The notes under the pieces were generated by a model. That model saw only the letters and a program-made list of their open reading frames with translations, ran no database searches and was not told the origin of the DNA. From assembly GCA_905235955.1 (NCBI GenBank), contig CAJONN010000026.1, positions 1 through 22,550 on the forward strand: a stretch of 22,550 nt of DNA, written 5' to 3'. Of this stretch, positions 1 through 9,714 are shown piece by piece. The stretch comes from an uncultured Marinilabiliaceae bacterium. Lineage in GTDB: Bacteria; Bacteroidota; Bacteroidia; Bacteroidales; Marinilabiliaceae. The number at the start of each line of letters is the position of its first letter. The stretch's first letter is position 1. Both the position numbers and the translations under genes were made by a program.

Positions 1-18
1 TACACTATAAATCAGACA

Positions 19-3000
19 TCAATCTGTATATCTCATATTTTTGCAAAAATGAATAAATTTACAACTTTTGCACTCATCAACGTTTCGCCTATCAAACTTT
101 ATATCAGGCGAGTATATCTCAGCTATCAGCTCTTTCAGTCGTTTTTCAAATATGGCGTGTAGCTCGCTATTGTAGGTTAGAAGTTTCTTCTCTTGACCTC
201 TTTTTTTGCTGCTATACGTTATGTTGTAGTCTATGGTCTGGTTTTTTATCTTCATCAGTTCTTTGATGTAGATAATTGCCAAATTGTATGTCTGTTTTGG
301 ATTAGCTTGGTAGAGTATATATGCATATACCATTGTCTGGAATATGGCTTTGTAGTCGTTGTGACATTTAGTAGCAAAGAGCAGTTCAACTACCTCTTCA
401 AGATATTCAGGGTTTTCTACGCTTATGTTCATCTTGCCTGTCTTGCCTGTCTTGTAGTCTACTACAAATGTATGTATCAGTTTGTCAGTGCATTCTTCTT
501 GTTGCAATCTGTCTATTATGCCACCAATATTCACACTCACATTGCCCACACTAAGTGGTTTTTGCAAAGCTACTTTTTGCTCCAATCCTCTAAGCCAAAT
601 ATTGCTATGGTCAGTCTGAAGCATTTGGTCGACCATTCGCAGTATCAAGTTGAAGTTAAGTATGTTGCGCCCTTGTAATTCAATTGTGCTCTGTATGCTG
701 TTTTCGTCACCATAGAGCATTTTGCTCAAGTTGCGTAGCACTATATTTTCTAATTGCTTGTAGTTGCTACACAATATTTTTTTGTCGGTTTCAGTTAGTT
801 GCTTGTCTACATACGGCAAATAGAGTTGGTGCATTGTTTCATGGAAGATGTTGCCAATGGTGCGCATATCAATCTCTTCTTGCACATCGTCAGCTTCGTC
901 TATGCGCATAACGTTGGCTATGTAGAAGTAGAGAGGGCATTTTATGTAGTTGCTTAGTGCTGTTGGCGATAGTTTTTTACCTTCACCTGAAAATCGCTCT
1001 CTGAGGGTTTGCATTACCTCTTCCGTCTTCTCAATACCGCATATTTCAATAGATTCTGTTTTTTTGCTATTGTCATGTACTACTACTATTTCGTTCACTG
1101 GCAATCCGAATTCGTATTTTATCTGTTGCAAGAATCGGCTCGCTCCTTGTCGCTCAGCATCAGTGCACTCTGCGTAGAGCAGGTCAACGTGTTTGGCACG
1201 ATGAATAAGGCGGAAGAAATAGTATGAGAATATGCTATCTTGAAATTCGTGTGTTGGCAGTCCAAAGGCTTTGCGTATGACGTAGGGCACAAAGGTCATT
1301 GCGGCACTTTTTTTGGGGAAGATGCCTTCGTTGAGATCCATCACTACAATGTTGTCAAAGTCTACAGTGCGTGTCTCAAGTATGCCCATTATTTGTAGTC
1401 CGCCAAGTGGCTCACCCAACAAGTCAACTGTTTGTCCGTTCACTAAGCCCCCCAGCATTGACATCACTACCTTCACGTCTGATGTATCCGGACCAAGCAT
1501 GTTGGCATATTTGCTCAGCACATCGTTGAAGCGTGTGGCTATTTGCACCACTTTAGCTGCACATTCGCGCGATATACTATCACAGTCAGTACAATTAGCT
1601 ATCAGCCTGAATATGTGCATCATATATGTAGCTACATCGCAAGCTTTCACATCAGAGAAGATATGTTTTAGCACTTCGGTGCGTTGTAGCATTGACGCAT
1701 TTACTCTGACTATGTTTTTGCTTATTATCTCGTTTATTATTTTGCTCGTAACCTCTGTGCCACATAGTTTTGCAATGCACGGATGCTGCAATATGGGCAT
1801 TACCATTCGATGATAAAACGTAGTGCCAGTCGTACTATCTATGCGACTCTCTACGTGCAGTCGCTTGAGCAAATCAACTAACCCATACACTTGCGAAAAT
1901 TTGAGCGGATATCCCATTGTTACATTCACTTTGAGATTCGCATCATCTTGCGGAAGCGATGCTACAACGGGCAAAAGCATATTTTCATCGGTCAGAACAA
2001 TGGCTGTGCGAGGCGTAGTTGCTAAGCTATCAGTATATATCTGCTTGTCGGCCAAAAACTTGCTTATTCTGTCCATCTGCCCTTGCGGATAGGCATAGTG
2101 GTAGATGTTTATTTTGTCGGCTTCAGTGCGCTCAAATATTGGCAATTCATAGTCTGATGGCGCTTTGAATTGCTCAGTATATATGCGCATAAACCTACCC
2201 GGACCATGCTCAGAATCAACACTATAGGTCATTTTGCCATTTGCCGAAATGCTTGGTATGTATATTGGGTTGAGCATCTGTGGCGTATAGTCCCAAAAGA
2301 AGGCTGTTCTGCCCTGTTTTGCGCTAAGATATTTAAATATAGCTATTTCACTTTCTGTCAGTGCATTGAAGCCTACAAATGCATAGTGTGCATTTTCTGC
2401 CTCAGCTATGTCGCCATTCAGATATGCTTTAGCTACTTTGCTATATAGTTTACCAGTGTAAGCAACGCCTTGTTCAGCAAGGGCATTATTGAATTGTATG
2501 TAGAGGCTAAAGAGCATTCGATAGGTTTCAACAAAACGCTCGTGGCAATATTTCACACTCTCTATTTGCAAGCCATCTTGTGTAAAGGTTATTTCAGTGT
2601 GCTTGTCAAATTTTACATTCCATAACGTCATTATTGCATTGCGCTGCTCTTCTGATATGTGGCTCAAGTCGTCTGATAATGTAGTATAGTCAAGCACCGA
2701 AGTAAATATTTCGTGTGGGTCGACCATATATTTATCTACATCGTCAAAATCGCCCAAAAACATAGAAGCCCACGAGTAGAAACGCGCAAAGTCTACATTC
2801 ATTTCGCTCTCTTTGTTGTTTTGCTTCACTAGTGTATTGTAGGCGGTGTAGAGTTCAAAAGCAAGTGCAATATTGTCGGCTTTGCGCAGTGGCTGAGGTA
2901 GTTGAAGGGCTTTTTCAGCTATTAGGTCGTCAAAGGTGATAGTGCGAGCACCAAATATGGTTAGCTTTCGTTGTGCCACTGTTTCTGTGAGTATTTGCCT

Positions 3001-3114
3001 AAAAAATACACACGCACGATGACTTGGGAAGACAAATGTAATATCTTTCCACTGTTCGGGCTGATAATGGTCACAATAATAATTAGCTACCGATTTTAAA
3101 AATTCGCACGCCAT
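19..3114 (-). CDS. AddB-like PD-(D/E)XK nuclease / inactivated helicase subunit
   Basis: The 1031-residue protein resembles the AddB/RecC-type subunit of a recombination helicase-nuclease, which processes double-strand ends for RecA. The N-terminus (residues 25-42, FPSHRACVFF) lies where AddB proteins carry a degenerate ATP-binding loop; no intact Walker A is visible. Residues 579-600 (LETR...F..VVV.DLNEG.FP) match the second helicase-like domain. The C-terminal nuclease shows H758, D868 in GGIID, D886 and K888 in VVDYKTGK, and a QxxxY motif at Q926/Y930. C726 (IKCPLYF) together with C1015, C1018 and C1024 fits the four-cysteine iron-sulfur site of AddB nucleases. The start ATG is 19 nt after the TRIC gene, so it is probably the last visible gene of that operon. 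The partner UvrD/AddA-type helicase is not in the window and may lie beyond the left edge. Family assignment is firm; the exact complex is inferred. Confidence 0.9.
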   Translation of the reverse strand: MACEFLKSVANYYCDHYQPEQWKDITFVFPSHRACVFFRQILTETVAQRKLTIFGARTITFDDLIAEKALQLPQPLRKADNIALAFELYTAYNTLVKQNNKESEMNVDFARFYSWASMFLGDFDDVDKYMVDPHEIFTSVLDYTTLSDDLSHISEEQRNAIMTLWNVKFDKHTEITFTQDGLQIESVKYCHERFVETYRMLFSLYIQFNNALAEQGVAYTGKLYSKVAKAYLNGDIAEAENAHYAFVGFNALTESEIAIFKYLSAKQGRTAFFWDYTPQMLNPIYIPSISANGKMTYSVDSEHGPGRFMRIYTEQFKAPSDYELPIFERTEADKINIYHYAYPQGQMDRISKFLADKQIYTDSLATTPRTAIVLTDENMLLPVVASLPQDDANLKVNVTMGYPLKFSQVYGLVDLLKRLHVESRIDSTTGTTFYHRMVMPILQHPCIAKLCGTEVTSKIINEIISKNIVRVNASMLQRTEVLKHIFSDVKACDVATYMMHIFRLIANCTDCDSISRECAAKVVQIATRFNDVLSKYANMLGPDTSDVKVVMSMLGGLVNGQTVDLLGEPLGGLQIMGILETRTVDFDNIVVMDLNEGIFPKKSAAMTFVPYVIRKAFGLPTHEFQDSIFSYYFFRLIHRAKHVDLLYAECTDAERQGASRFLQQIKYEFGLPVNEIVVVHDNSKKTESIEICGIEKTEEVMQTLRERFSGEGKKLSPTALSNYIKCPLYFYIANVMRIDEADDVQEEIDMRTIGNIFHETMHQLYLPYVDKQLTETDKKILCSNYKQLENIVLRNLSKMLYGDENSIQSTIELQGRNILNFNLILRMVDQMLQTDHSNIWLRGLEQKVALQKPLSVGNVSVNIGGIIDRLQQEECTDKLIHTFVVDYKTGKTGKMNISVENPEYLEEVVELLFATKCHNDYKAIFQTMVYAYILYQANPKQTYNLAIIYIKELMKIKNQTIDYNITYSSKKRGQEKKLLTYNSELHAIFEKRLKELIAEIYSPDIKFDRRNVDECKSCKFIHFCKNMRYTD

Positions 3115-3133
3115 AAGCTGAAAAACAATCTAT

Positions 3134-3772
3134 TTATTTTTGGTTCGTATTCTCTTCTTTCTTCACTACATCAGGCATAAGTGGCAGTTGCACACCAAAC
3201 TTCACCGCCCATATTCTTATTGATACTATCACAAGCATTGCAACCCAAATATTTACGGCTTCTGGCAGCCTACAATAGCCCAATCCGTAATATACAATGC
3301 CACCACTGATGCACGCTGTGGCATATATCTCTTTGCGGAAAATTAGTGGCACTTGTCCACATAGTGTGTCGCGAATGATGCCTCCTGCTACTGCCGTTAT
3401 CATGCCCATCATTACAGCCAATGGCGGTGCAATAGCAAATAGCTGTGCTTTATGAATACCTATAACTGTAAAAACACCTATTCCTATTGAGTCGAATAGG
3501 AATAGCGTATTACGCATTCTGAGCACAATGGGCTGAAAAAGCATTGTTACCATTACACCTGCTATTGTGATGTAAAAATAGCTGAGCGATAGCATCCACG
3601 TAACTGGTTGCACGCCAAGCATCATATCGCGCAGTGTCCCACCACCTACTGCCGTAGCAAAACCTATGGTTAGAGCACCAAAAATATCGAAACGTTTCTC
3701 TGCTGCAACCAATGCACCACTTATGGCAAAGACAAACGTTCCGATATAATCGAACAATGATATTAAATCCAT
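3134..3772 (-). CDS. TRIC cation channel / UPF0126 family membrane protein
   Basis: This 212-residue integral membrane protein has about seven hydrophobic helices. It is built from two copies of the UPF0126 (Gly_transporter/TRIC) repeat, each with its diagnostic glycine-rich turn followed by Arg-Asp: GGGTLRDMMLG in the first half and AGGIIRDTLCG in the second. Bacterial homologues (YicG/YadS type) form trimeric monovalent cation channels; some are annotated as possible glycine transporters, and the physiological substrate is unsettled. The length is normal for the family. Its ATG is 3 nt after the stop of the DUF4293 gene and its stop is 19 nt before the nuclease gene, so it is almost certainly co-transcribed with both. 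No functional link to either neighbour is evident. The C-terminal tail (KKEENTNQK) is charged and probably cytoplasmic. Confidence 0.92.
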   Translation of the reverse strand: MDLISLFDYIGTFVFAISGALVAAEKRFDIFGALTIGFATAVGGGTLRDMMLGVQPVTWMLSLSYFYITIAGVMVTMLFQPIVLRMRNTLFLFDSIGIGVFTVIGIHKAQLFAIAPPLAVMMGMITAVAGGIIRDTLCGQVPLIFRKEIYATACISGGIVYYGLGYCRLPEAVNIWVAMLVIVSIRIWAVKFGVQLPLMPDVVKKEENTNQK

Positions 3773-3775
3773 CTA

Positions 3776-4240
3776 CTATCGCAACCTATTCAAACTTTGT
3801 ATGAGAGCTTCATCATCGCTAATGGCACGATATGCAAAAAAGTTTAAGAAAGCAGCTACAAGCGGTATGATAAGCGTACTGCTCAAGTGCCATTCGGTTG
3901 CCAAATCGTCAGCTATAGCATAGTTGAGGTAAACTATAATGCCCACCAAACCTATCAATATGCCAACGTTAAGTCCACAAACACGCATTTGCAATGGGCG
4001 TTTTTTGAACAAAAATATAGCTAAAAGATTGAATATGTTTACCAAAACTATAAGCACTGCCAATGGCGCAAGCAGATAAACTATTGTTGGGTTGTTGGCA
4101 TCGGTAATGTCAGTTAACGAATAGAAATTGAGTTCAAAAAGATTTTCTGCGGTAACAAATAGCCCCAACTCTTGAAAAAAGAGCGTGGCGGTCAGTACCA
4201 ATGCCAATATCAGCATCAATGTTTGTTTTCTCTGTATCAT
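3776..4240 (-). CDS. DUF4293 family four-helix membrane protein
   Basis: This 154-residue protein begins MIQRKQTLMLILAL and has four hydrophobic segments (approximately residues 6-28, 50-75, 88-108 and 120-137). It matches my memory of DUF4293, a family found almost only in Bacteroidetes, in its opening IQR(K/I)QT motif, four-helix layout and length. The function of the family is unknown. The sequence shows no catalytic motif, only short loops and a positively charged loop after helix 2 (FKKRPLQMR) that suggests orientation by the positive-inside rule. It lies between the META lipoprotein gene (32 nt upstream in the transcript) and the TRIC channel gene (3 nt downstream), so translation of the TRIC gene may be coupled to it. 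Confidence 0.8.
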   Translation of the reverse strand: MIQRKQTLMLILALVLTATLFFQELGLFVTAENLFELNFYSLTDITDANNPTIVYLLAPLAVLIVLVNIFNLLAIFLFKKRPLQMRVCGLNVGILIGLVGIIVYLNYAIADDLATEWHLSSTLIIPLVAAFLNFFAYRAISDDEALIQSLNRLR

Positions 4241-4272
4241 AATAATATTCTGATTTTATAAAATACTTGTTA

Positions 4273-5055
4273 TCAATCTCTTATCAAAACAATTATATTC
4301 TTCTCAAGTGTGTCATATAATATCAACTCGCCATTTTGCACTGTCCATTGGCATATATATCCAAGCACTGTCAGCAGGTTTTCCTCTATGTTCATCGACT
4401 TATCGTCGCATGCCATTTCAGTAAGGTCAATATCTGAAAAGCTAATATGGTCGTCAGAAAATAGCATCAATCCTGAAAAACTGTTGCAACCCAACTTACC
4501 ACTAAACATATTGTTGCCAAGGTCAAATACAAGCTCTGTACCTGCTTCTGTACCTTCGGTCGATATACCATTTACTGATTTTATTATCCAGCGTCCGTTG
4601 ATGCTCCACTCCGTTGCCTCCCTACCCTTTAGGTAGTTTAGGCGCAATAGTTCGTTGCCACCATCGTTGGCAAATGACACTGTTGTTACATTATCTATTG
4701 TGTCTATCCTGAAGCTCACAATGTTGGGCAATATGTTCAATAAGTTTGCTTCGTTGGTCATATTGTCGCACTTCATTTTGCTCACATCTGTTATAGCAAA
4801 AGTTATGTAGTTCACTTTGTTGGTGTCAGTTTCAAGGCTACCACTTATTGTGTTGCAACCTGCATTACCAGCAAAGGTATTTTGCTCTATGTTTAGGTCT
4901 ATCTCAAGCGGAATGCTATCATGGTCAGCAAGTCCACCGTTTATCTCTGTGATAGTCCACAAACCATTGAGCAACTGTACATTCTGTTTATCAACCTGTG
5001 GTGTGCATGCTGACAAGGTCAACAATGCAAATGCTATGTTTCTGATCTTTTTCAT
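4273..5055 (-). CDS. Lipoprotein with two tandem META domains
   Basis: This 260-residue protein is probably an envelope lipoprotein. A short signal peptide ends in the lipobox L14-S15-A16-C17 (LSAC), followed by TPQVDKQ with no obvious aspartate retention signal. Two META domains (HslJ-like) follow, at about residues 28-135 and 150-258. Each has the same ordered signatures: LNGLWTITEINGG and INGRWIIKSVNGI at the strand entering the fold, AGCNTISG and LGCNSFSG as the GCN(x)SG core, and DVSKMKCD and DLTEMACD as the late M-x-C motif. META domains occur in heat-shock and stress proteins such as HslJ and are thought to bind partners rather than catalyse reactions. The ATG overlaps the malQ stop by 4 nt (ATGA), so its translation is likely coupled to malQ. 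Confidence 0.88.
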   Translation of the reverse strand: MKKIRNIAFALLTLSACTPQVDKQNVQLLNGLWTITEINGGLADHDSIPLEIDLNIEQNTFAGNAGCNTISGSLETDTNKVNYITFAITDVSKMKCDNMTNEANLLNILPNIVSFRIDTIDNVTTVSFANDGGNELLRLNYLKGREATEWSINGRWIIKSVNGISTEGTEAGTELVFDLGNNMFSGKLGCNSFSGLMLFSDDHISFSDIDLTEMACDDKSMNIEENLLTVLGYICQWTVQNGELILYDTLEKNIIVLIRD

Positions 5056-7706
5056 ATTTCGGTATTTTGTAATCTACCACTCTCTTGTACCAAGTGCCTA
5101 ACGCTCTGATGCAAAAGTGGGTATTTTTCTGTTACTTCATCAATGCAAAATGGTATTCTATAACGCCAGTAGTTGTTTGAGTTTGCAGGGTCGTTGATGC
5201 GCTCTTCGTGAGGCAAAAGATGTGGCATGTGGTCTACTATGCCTGCATAATCTTGTATTGGATTTATACATAACATCGATGGGGCATTCAGGTGTATCCT
5301 GACAATATCTGCCACTATGTTGCCACTTGCTGCTATTGGGGCTGTGCCCTCTTTGCCCAGCACGTTGTTATAGTACCATTGTGTCTCTTTAGCATTCTCT
5401 TCCCACCAGCCTCTAATGCTCGATATGTCGTGCGACGATGTTGCACAAACCGACAAGTAGTCATATTTTGAGCAGTTGCCATAGCGTTCCCAGTTGAGTT
5501 TTGGCATTCTTTGCAGTTCGAGTGCAAGTATCTGCATACGCTTCATCACTATGGGTACTGATGCTGGTATCATGCCAAGATCTTCACCACATACAAGCAT
5601 TTTGCATTTATTTAGCATACCATTGAGGTTGCGTGTGGCTTGTTCTTTCCAAAATTCATTGTGCCTATTGTAGAAGAAGTCGTCATGTATAGTGCGCAAT
5701 GCCTCTTGTTCTTCGGCCGTAAGCATAGCAAAGCGTGCTGTTTGCGTAAGCATTATGCGCGGATGATATTCGCCACGTTTGACACTTACAAAAAGCACTT
5801 CATGCACTATGTTGTCATAGCCATAGCGTATGCGCTCACGCGACATTACTTTTACTACATTTTGTTCTATCCATTCATAGGCTTTTTGTGGCACAAGATA
5901 TTCGTCTTTCAGCTTCAGCAGATTGTCAAGTGGCTCAAACATCTCATCAATCATTGCTTGTGCATATTCGCCAAGTTGCTCTTCTACAAACTCTTTGCTA
6001 ACCACTGGCTGTGTAAAGAGCTTGAGGTTTTGCCCAAAGCCACGTCGCTTTATCTCATCGGCCGACAGAGGCAAGGCTGGCGAAAATATACCCATCAAGC
6101 CACTTTTGTATGGATAAGGTATGGCCCAAATGCGGAAGAAGCCCAATATATGGTCTATGCGGAAGATGTCAAAAAATTGTTGCATACGCCCCATACGTTG
6201 CTCCCACCATTTGTAGCCGTTTTTAGCCATTTTATCCCATTTGTATATTGGGAATCCCCAGTTTTGTCCATCGTGCGAAAAGAAGTCAGGTGGCGCACCA
6301 GCTTGCAATGTAAAGTCAAATAGCTCTGGCTCTACCCACGCCTCTACTGAGTCTGGATTGATGCCAATGGGTAAGTCGCCTTTGATGGCTATGCCTTTTG
6401 AGTGGCAATAGTCGGTAGCTTCGTGTAGCTGTTTCTCAAGATGAAACTGCGTAAAGACACTAAACATAACATCAGCATAGCTTGGTGCTGTAGGCTCAAA
6501 GAGGCTCTCTACAAGTTTTTTGCTATGCTCAGCCTCGCTACCCCACCGGCGGAAGTCGGCTGTGTGATATTTATCGCGCAAATAGGCAAAGGCTGCATAG
6601 TTTCTGAGCCACTCTTTGTTGCTATTGAAATATGTTACAAACTCTTTATCTTCCAAAATAGTTTGTTTATTGGCGTTGAAGAGTTTGCGCAGAGTCTGTT
6701 TTTTCCAATCACGAGTGCGGTCATAGTCAACCATATTGAGGTTGTTGATGAATATGCCTGTTTCGCGGTCGATGCTCTCTATTCTTTTGCCATAATATTC
6801 ATATACTCGTTGCACACTAATGTAGTTTGGGTGCAGAGCCATCACTGATATGGCATTGTACGGATAGCTATCTCTGAAATTGTTGTTGGCAGTTGTGTCG
6901 TTGATGGGCAATAGCTGTATCACTTTCAGCCCTGCTACTACACACCAGTCGGCCAATGCTTTAATGTCAGCAAACTCACCACAACCTCTGCTTGTGCGGG
7001 TGCGTAGTGAAAACACTGGCACAGCCACACCCGCTGCTCGCCACTCTTTGTTGTAGAAAAATGAGTCAAAGCTGACAAGTGTTGTGCGGGTCGACTCACC
7101 TACTCTTATTATGTGGTTGCTACCCTCTTCATATCGTTTGAAGCAGTTGTTGCGTGTATCCCAAATGCCAAATTTAAATTCTACCTCTTTCAGCAGACGA
7201 TCGTTTTTTAGGTCATATTGCCACGTAAAGTCTTTGTAGCGTTTCATAATGAAGGCACGTTCAGTATTCCATGATATGAATTGCTTCATCACTATGCAAA
7301 ATGCTTCATCGGGCTCTAAGCGTGGATCGGTAAGGCGTATGGTTATGGTGCTTGGCTTCGGATCTGGCACATTATTGGCATTCTTTTCTGAGCTAAACAC
7401 TGCATTGGCAAAGGCTTCAGCTTTTAGCGCATCAGCTGGCATCTCGGGCGAGCGCCATGTGTCTACTATTACTACGTCAGCTACTGTACCAATATGTCTA
7501 AACTGACGCTCTGATATTTCACCATCGTCGCGCACCACACAATAGCGATACCATAGTTCGCTTTGCGTGTCGTCTTGATAAGTGTGCACTCCGTCAGTGT
7601 TTTTCATTGGCCATCGTGCTACATCACCATTGAGGCTTGTTTTTGTCTCTAATATGAGGCTTTCGGTTGCCGATGTATTATATCGTATTGTAAAGTCTCT
7701 TGCCAT
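5052..7706 (-). CDS. malQ: 4-alpha-glucanotransferase (GH77) with two N-terminal CBM20 domains
   Basis: This 884-residue amylomaltase transfers alpha-1,4-glucan segments between maltodextrins, releasing glucose, and acts in the cytosol in maltose and glycogen metabolism. Residues 1-100 and about 115-205 look like two CBM20 starch-binding domains (ITIRLTDPRLEP...; FKFGIWD). The GH77 barrel begins near 210. The catalytic trio is visible: nucleophile D518 in FRIDHILGFF, acid/base E708 in CGEDLGMIP and stabiliser D760 in SSHDISSIRGWW. NWGFPIYKW (482-490) is the usual substrate-loop motif. The stretch between D518 and E708 is about 190 residues, far longer than in small bacterial MalQ, matching the insertion seen in plant DPE2-like enzymes. 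No signal peptide is present. It begins 54 nt after the acyl-CoA synthetase stop and overlaps the META gene by 4 nt. Assignment is very secure. Confidence 0.96.
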   Translation of the reverse strand: MARDFTIRYNTSATESLILETKTSLNGDVARWPMKNTDGVHTYQDDTQSELWYRYCVVRDDGEISERQFRHIGTVADVVIVDTWRSPEMPADALKAEAFANAVFSSEKNANNVPDPKPSTITIRLTDPRLEPDEAFCIVMKQFISWNTERAFIMKRYKDFTWQYDLKNDRLLKEVEFKFGIWDTRNNCFKRYEEGSNHIIRVGESTRTTLVSFDSFFYNKEWRAAGVAVPVFSLRTRTSRGCGEFADIKALADWCVVAGLKVIQLLPINDTTANNNFRDSYPYNAISVMALHPNYISVQRVYEYYGKRIESIDRETGIFINNLNMVDYDRTRDWKKQTLRKLFNANKQTILEDKEFVTYFNSNKEWLRNYAAFAYLRDKYHTADFRRWGSEAEHSKKLVESLFEPTAPSYADVMFSVFTQFHLEKQLHEATDYCHSKGIAIKGDLPIGINPDSVEAWVEPELFDFTLQAGAPPDFFSHDGQNWGFPIYKWDKMAKNGYKWWEQRMGRMQQFFDIFRIDHILGFFRIWAIPYPYKSGLMGIFSPALPLSADEIKRRGFGQNLKLFTQPVVSKEFVEEQLGEYAQAMIDEMFEPLDNLLKLKDEYLVPQKAYEWIEQNVVKVMSRERIRYGYDNIVHEVLFVSVKRGEYHPRIMLTQTARFAMLTAEEQEALRTIHDDFFYNRHNEFWKEQATRNLNGMLNKCKMLVCGEDLGMIPASVPIVMKRMQILALELQRMPKLNWERYGNCSKYDYLSVCATSSHDISSIRGWWEENAKETQWYYNNVLGKEGTAPIAASGNIVADIVRIHLNAPSMLCINPIQDYAGIVDHMPHLLPHEERINDPANSNNYWRYRIPFCIDEVTEKYPLLHQSVRHLVQESGRLQNTEI

Positions 7707-7760
7707 AAGCCTTATCGTTTTGTTTTAATAATTATCTATATTATGCTCAAATTCTTATAG

Positions 7761-9694
7761 TTAGCGTTGCATTATCTGTTGCAATGCTTTTCTATTTTTA
7801 TCGTTGAATATATTTTTTGCCTCAGGCGAATATAGGTGTTTCATCTCTTCGGCAAAATATTCTATCACTTTGCCTCTCACCACTTTCATGGTCGAGTTGA
7901 GCAAATGATTCTCTTCAGTAAATCCTTCAGGCACAATGGCTACGGCAGCTGGCAACCAACGTTCAGGGAAGAGTCCGTCATATTTGCCACCTTTCTTATA
8001 TTCGTTTAGAGCATCGTTTATTAGTCTTAGTGCCGCATCTTGTCCGCCTATTGTGTCTATGCTTAGGTTGTTTTCAGCAAGTGAGCGTTTTATGTTAGCT
8101 ACATTAGGCACTATCAAGGCAGATGTATATGCTGATTGGTTGTTGTAAAGTATACACTGGTCTATATATGCCGAGCAGTCAACTATCGACTCTTCTATGC
8201 CTTCCGGACTATATTTTTCGCCATCGCTACCTATTAGCAAGCTTTTGAAGCGCCCCAAAACTACCAAGAATCCGTCAGCATCTATCAAGCCCATATCGCC
8301 TGTATGCAACCAGCCATCGCGTAGCACTTCGGACGTAGCTTCAGGGTTGTTCCAATAGCCTACCATCACATTGTCGCCTTTTATTACAATCTCACCCTTT
8401 TCGCCAGCAACGCATTGCCGTCAGCATCACATATCTTCAGCTCCATAAAGTCTACTATCTTACCCGACGAACCAAATTTATGTGCATCGAGCGAGTTGGT
8501 AGATATTACGGGCGAAGCCTCAGAGAGTCCATAACCTTGCATTATAGGTATGCCTATGGCAGCAAAGAAGCGTTGCAGTTCAATATCAAGCAATGCACCA
8601 CCGCCAATAAAGTAGCGCAACTTGCCACCAAAGTTTTGGCGTATTTTGCTATAAATAAGTTTATCGGCCAATGCTACAAGTGGTTTCAGCAGTATGCGCC
8701 ATCCCTTGCCTCTGCTAAATCCGTTGGCATTGTAGGCATACGACACTTTCAAGAAGAATTTAAACATACGCTCAGCAGTAGCACCTTGTTGGCGTATGCC
8801 ATTTTCAATATTCTTCCTAAACGACTTCGAAAGTGCTGGCACACTCATCATCAAATCAGGATGTATCTCATTGATGTTTTTAGGTATATTTTTGAGCGTT
8901 TCAATGGGTGTGCGCCCAATCTCTTGCGTGGCTATGCTGCCTCCGTAGTAGATGAAACAATATACATTGGCTGTATGCGCAAACGAATGATCCCACGGCA
9001 ATATGGTTAGCGACACACTACTTGGCGTAATGCTTACGCGCGAGCAACTTTGCAATGCATTGGCAGCATAGTTGCGCTGTGTAAGCATAATGCCCTTAGG
9101 CTGTGCCGTTGTGCCCGATGTGTACGAAATATTAGCTAAGTCGTCAGGCTTTATATTGTTTGTTATGTTTACAAATATACTGCTAAACTCTTCGTCTCTC
9201 AAACATATCTCGCCTTTACTTTTCATCTCTTCAAACGAAACAGCATAATGTTTGTTTGGCTTCTCGTCAAAATAGATGATATGTGTCAGCGTATCTATCT
9301 CCTCTATCACCTGCTCAGCTTTAGCCGCTTGTGTGCGCGACACCATTATAGCTTTAGCACCCGAATGTTTTACCCTAAACGCTACTTCGCTCACATCAAG
9401 TTTTACAGAGAGTGGCACATTCACCACACCTATATAAAACATGCCAAGTTCGGCCACTAACCAATCTTTTCTGCCTTCAGCCAAAATAGCAATCCTATCA
9501 CCATGCTGATAGTCTTGATTCAAGAGCGATGCTGCAATATACTGAGCTTCGTTTTTTATCTCTTTGTATGTGGTTGGCTTATATACACCATCAGATTTTT
9601 CCCAAATCAATGGGTTTTGAGGATATTTATCTACACTACGTTCAAAGAGTTTGATTACAGATGTTATTTTCTGATATTCAGTCTTTCTATCCAT
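7761..9694 (-). pseudogene. AMP-forming long-chain acyl-CoA synthetase, frameshifted
   Basis: Two adjacent frames together make one ANL-superfamily ligase of about 644 residues, which would adenylate a fatty acid and join it to CoA. The first frame (8384-9694) holds the P-loop YTSGTTAQPKG (about residues 190-200) and GYGLSEASP (387-395). It then runs into a false tail, KRVRL-stop. The second frame resumes around 8403 with GEKGEIVIKGDN, then GYWNNPEATSEVL, DGWLHTGDMG and GRFKSLLIGSDGEKYSPEGIEE, which carry the hinge and C-terminal lid. A single missing G in CTGGCG (8404-8405 on the plus strand, CC) explains the break: restoring it gives LLGEKGEI. I chose ATG 9694 (MDRKTEYQ) rather than the longer frame from 9739, which would overlap the PspC gene and adds an atypical N-terminus. 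Either a recent mutation or a sequencing/assembly error is possible. No internal decay elsewhere suggests it is recent. Confidence 0.88.
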
Positions 9695-9714
9695 TATACA
9701 AATATATTTCTGAT

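Noticed and set aside
193..678. 161-residue plus-strand open frame opposite the nuclease gene
   Set aside because: It lies wholly antisense to well-supported coding sequence, is rich in Cys, Tyr and Phe as expected from reverse reading, and shows no known motif.
5640..6323. 227-residue plus-strand open frame opposite malQ
   Set aside because: It is antisense to the GH77 catalytic region, whose motifs are intact; composition is aromatic and basic without domain signatures.
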